Source: Mnemiopsis leidyi (taxonomy: Eukaryota > Ctenophora > Tentaculata > Lobata > Bolinopsidae). From it: 29,230 nt of DNA. Below are positions 28,217 through 29,230 of the stretch, piece by piece. The stretch spans positions 217,957-247,186 of the forward strand of contig JH153193.1 of NCBI GenBank assembly GCA_000226015.1. Direction: 5' to 3'. The notes under the pieces were generated by a model. That model made no database searches, was not told the origin of the DNA, and saw nothing but the letters and a program-made list of their open reading frames with translations. Each line of letters starts with the position of its first letter. Position 1 is the first letter of the stretch. The position numbers and the translations under genes are program-made.

Positions 28217-29208
28217 GTTTGACTAACGGTATTTTTTCTTCAAGTATTTCCAGCTTTTTTCTTCAAGTATTTACAGCTCATTATACCATGCTTCATCCTG
28301 TAAAGATAACATGATATTATAGCTCGTTTTAAGTCTCTCGACAGTGTAATACATTAGCTAATAATTTAAAACTTATGCGGAGGTCTAATGTCATTTTTTT
28401 AGTTTGTTACCTGATGTTACTTATTCCACTAAATGCTCGTCCATCATAACCTTTAGCTCTTTAGGTATAAGGTATTTACTTATTTAAGTTGAAATGAACG
28501 AGATCTTTGCTTACATTCTTGACACATGTTATTCTAAAAATGATGACGGCGATACTGTGATTTAAACTGTCAAAGACATAGAATATATATATTAAAGGTT
28601 ATCATTGTCAGTTTTTGGAGAAACCAGAAAAATTCGTGTTTGCCAAAATCAGATGAGTATAACAGCAAATACCGGATTAAAGCTAATCAGCTGATTAAAT
28701 AAGTCCTCTTATTGATCATGTGCTTAATATGTAACCTGTGTCCCGCTAATTGTCATCAACATCAAATCACTCATAAGATATGAGACGACCGAATGCTTTT
28801 TTCAGTCTTCAAAAACATTATATGTCGATGATAATGTTCGTAAGATTTTATTCCTTTTCCATCGTCCCTCCGGATCTTCCTGTAGGCCATAAAAGGAGCG
28901 AAAGTGGTTCTCCCTACAGTTCTGTACAGATATAAGCCCCTAGCTTTACGAATTTGAAATATTACTTACAGTATTCAAATTTCGGCATAGGGAAGATTGG
29001 AATAAGAGAATAAGGTGATGTAAAAGCTAAGTTTGTAGAAAAAGCTTGAAAATATTCAATTGAACGCTGATTGAACAAAGAGAATATAGCTTTCAGGTAA
29101 AATACAAACAAATAGATGTTAAAGGTTATCGGCCATCCCCTCCAAAGATTGGAGATCTGAACAAATAAAACAAATAAAACGCTAGCTAGACGCTGATCAT
29201 GATCCTTG
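28217..29208. other. Probable intron 14, no recognised exon
   Basis: About 1 kb with no kinase motif. A possible short exon at 28886-28970 (after CTTCCTGTAG: AIKGAKVVLPTVLYRYKP) is open for 28 codons but unsupported. A 20-bp direct repeat, TTTTTCTTCAAGTATTT, occurs at about 28231 and 28255. Confidence 0.45.
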
Positions 29209-29230
29209 CCCCCCCCCCTCTCTCTCTCTC
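29209..29230. repeat. Poly(C) followed by (CT)n at the right edge
   Basis: About ten C, then CTCTCTCTCTC to the end of the window. Confidence 0.93.

Noticed and set aside
28886..28970. Possible exon after CTTCCTGTAG
   Set aside because: Open for only 28 codons with no kinase motif or strong donor.

Overview
The window is animal (metazoan) nuclear DNA. It is AT-rich, its genes are split by GT-AG introns, and it carries intronless class A GPCR genes, a non-LTR retrotransposon remnant, many mini- and microsatellites and one assembly gap. A MAP3K1 orthologue, a family of small divergent rhodopsin-like receptors, and a secreted protein that joins a Cys-poor module to a sushi domain together suggest a non-bilaterian invertebrate, most probably a cnidarian. 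That placement is inference.

Main gene (+ strand, 2727 to at least 28216): I reconstruct 14 coding exons of a MAP3K1 (MEKK1)-type gene. In order they encode a short N-terminus, the SWIM zinc finger, the C4HC3 RING/PHD-like finger and the all-helical TOG-like region. The exon phases join exactly: 2109 nt, 703 codons. The kinase domain expected at the C-terminus of this family is not in the window and should lie beyond 29230. The protein reads continuously from exon 2 to exon 3, so intron 2 is about 20.1 kb (3135-23239).

Inside that intron, on both strands, are: an intact single-exon GPCR (6974-7906, +); a second GPCR interrupted by a frameshift and an in-frame stop (8269-9209, +); a LINE reverse transcriptase remnant with internal deletions (about 9383-9810, -); an intact single-exon GPCR (9973-11109, -); a 177-base N gap set inside a tandem repeat (14628-14804); two decayed tandem copies of an unidentified multi-exon gene (about 15489-17910, -); and a secreted sushi-domain gene (19504-21425, -). 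That last gene has one duplicated exon that is broken but can be skipped without a frame change.

The most unusual structures are a 47-bp minisatellite that copies the end of MAP3K1-like exon 7 together with its splice donor; the mosaic exon duplication with a frame-breaking 8-nt insertion in the sushi gene; the tandem pair of decayed genes whose exons still align in phase; and an alternative acceptor that would put a stop codon inside the RING finger. I saw no CRISPR, operon, rRNA or convincing tRNA. The remaining stretches look like ordinary intronic or intergenic DNA with simple repeats.
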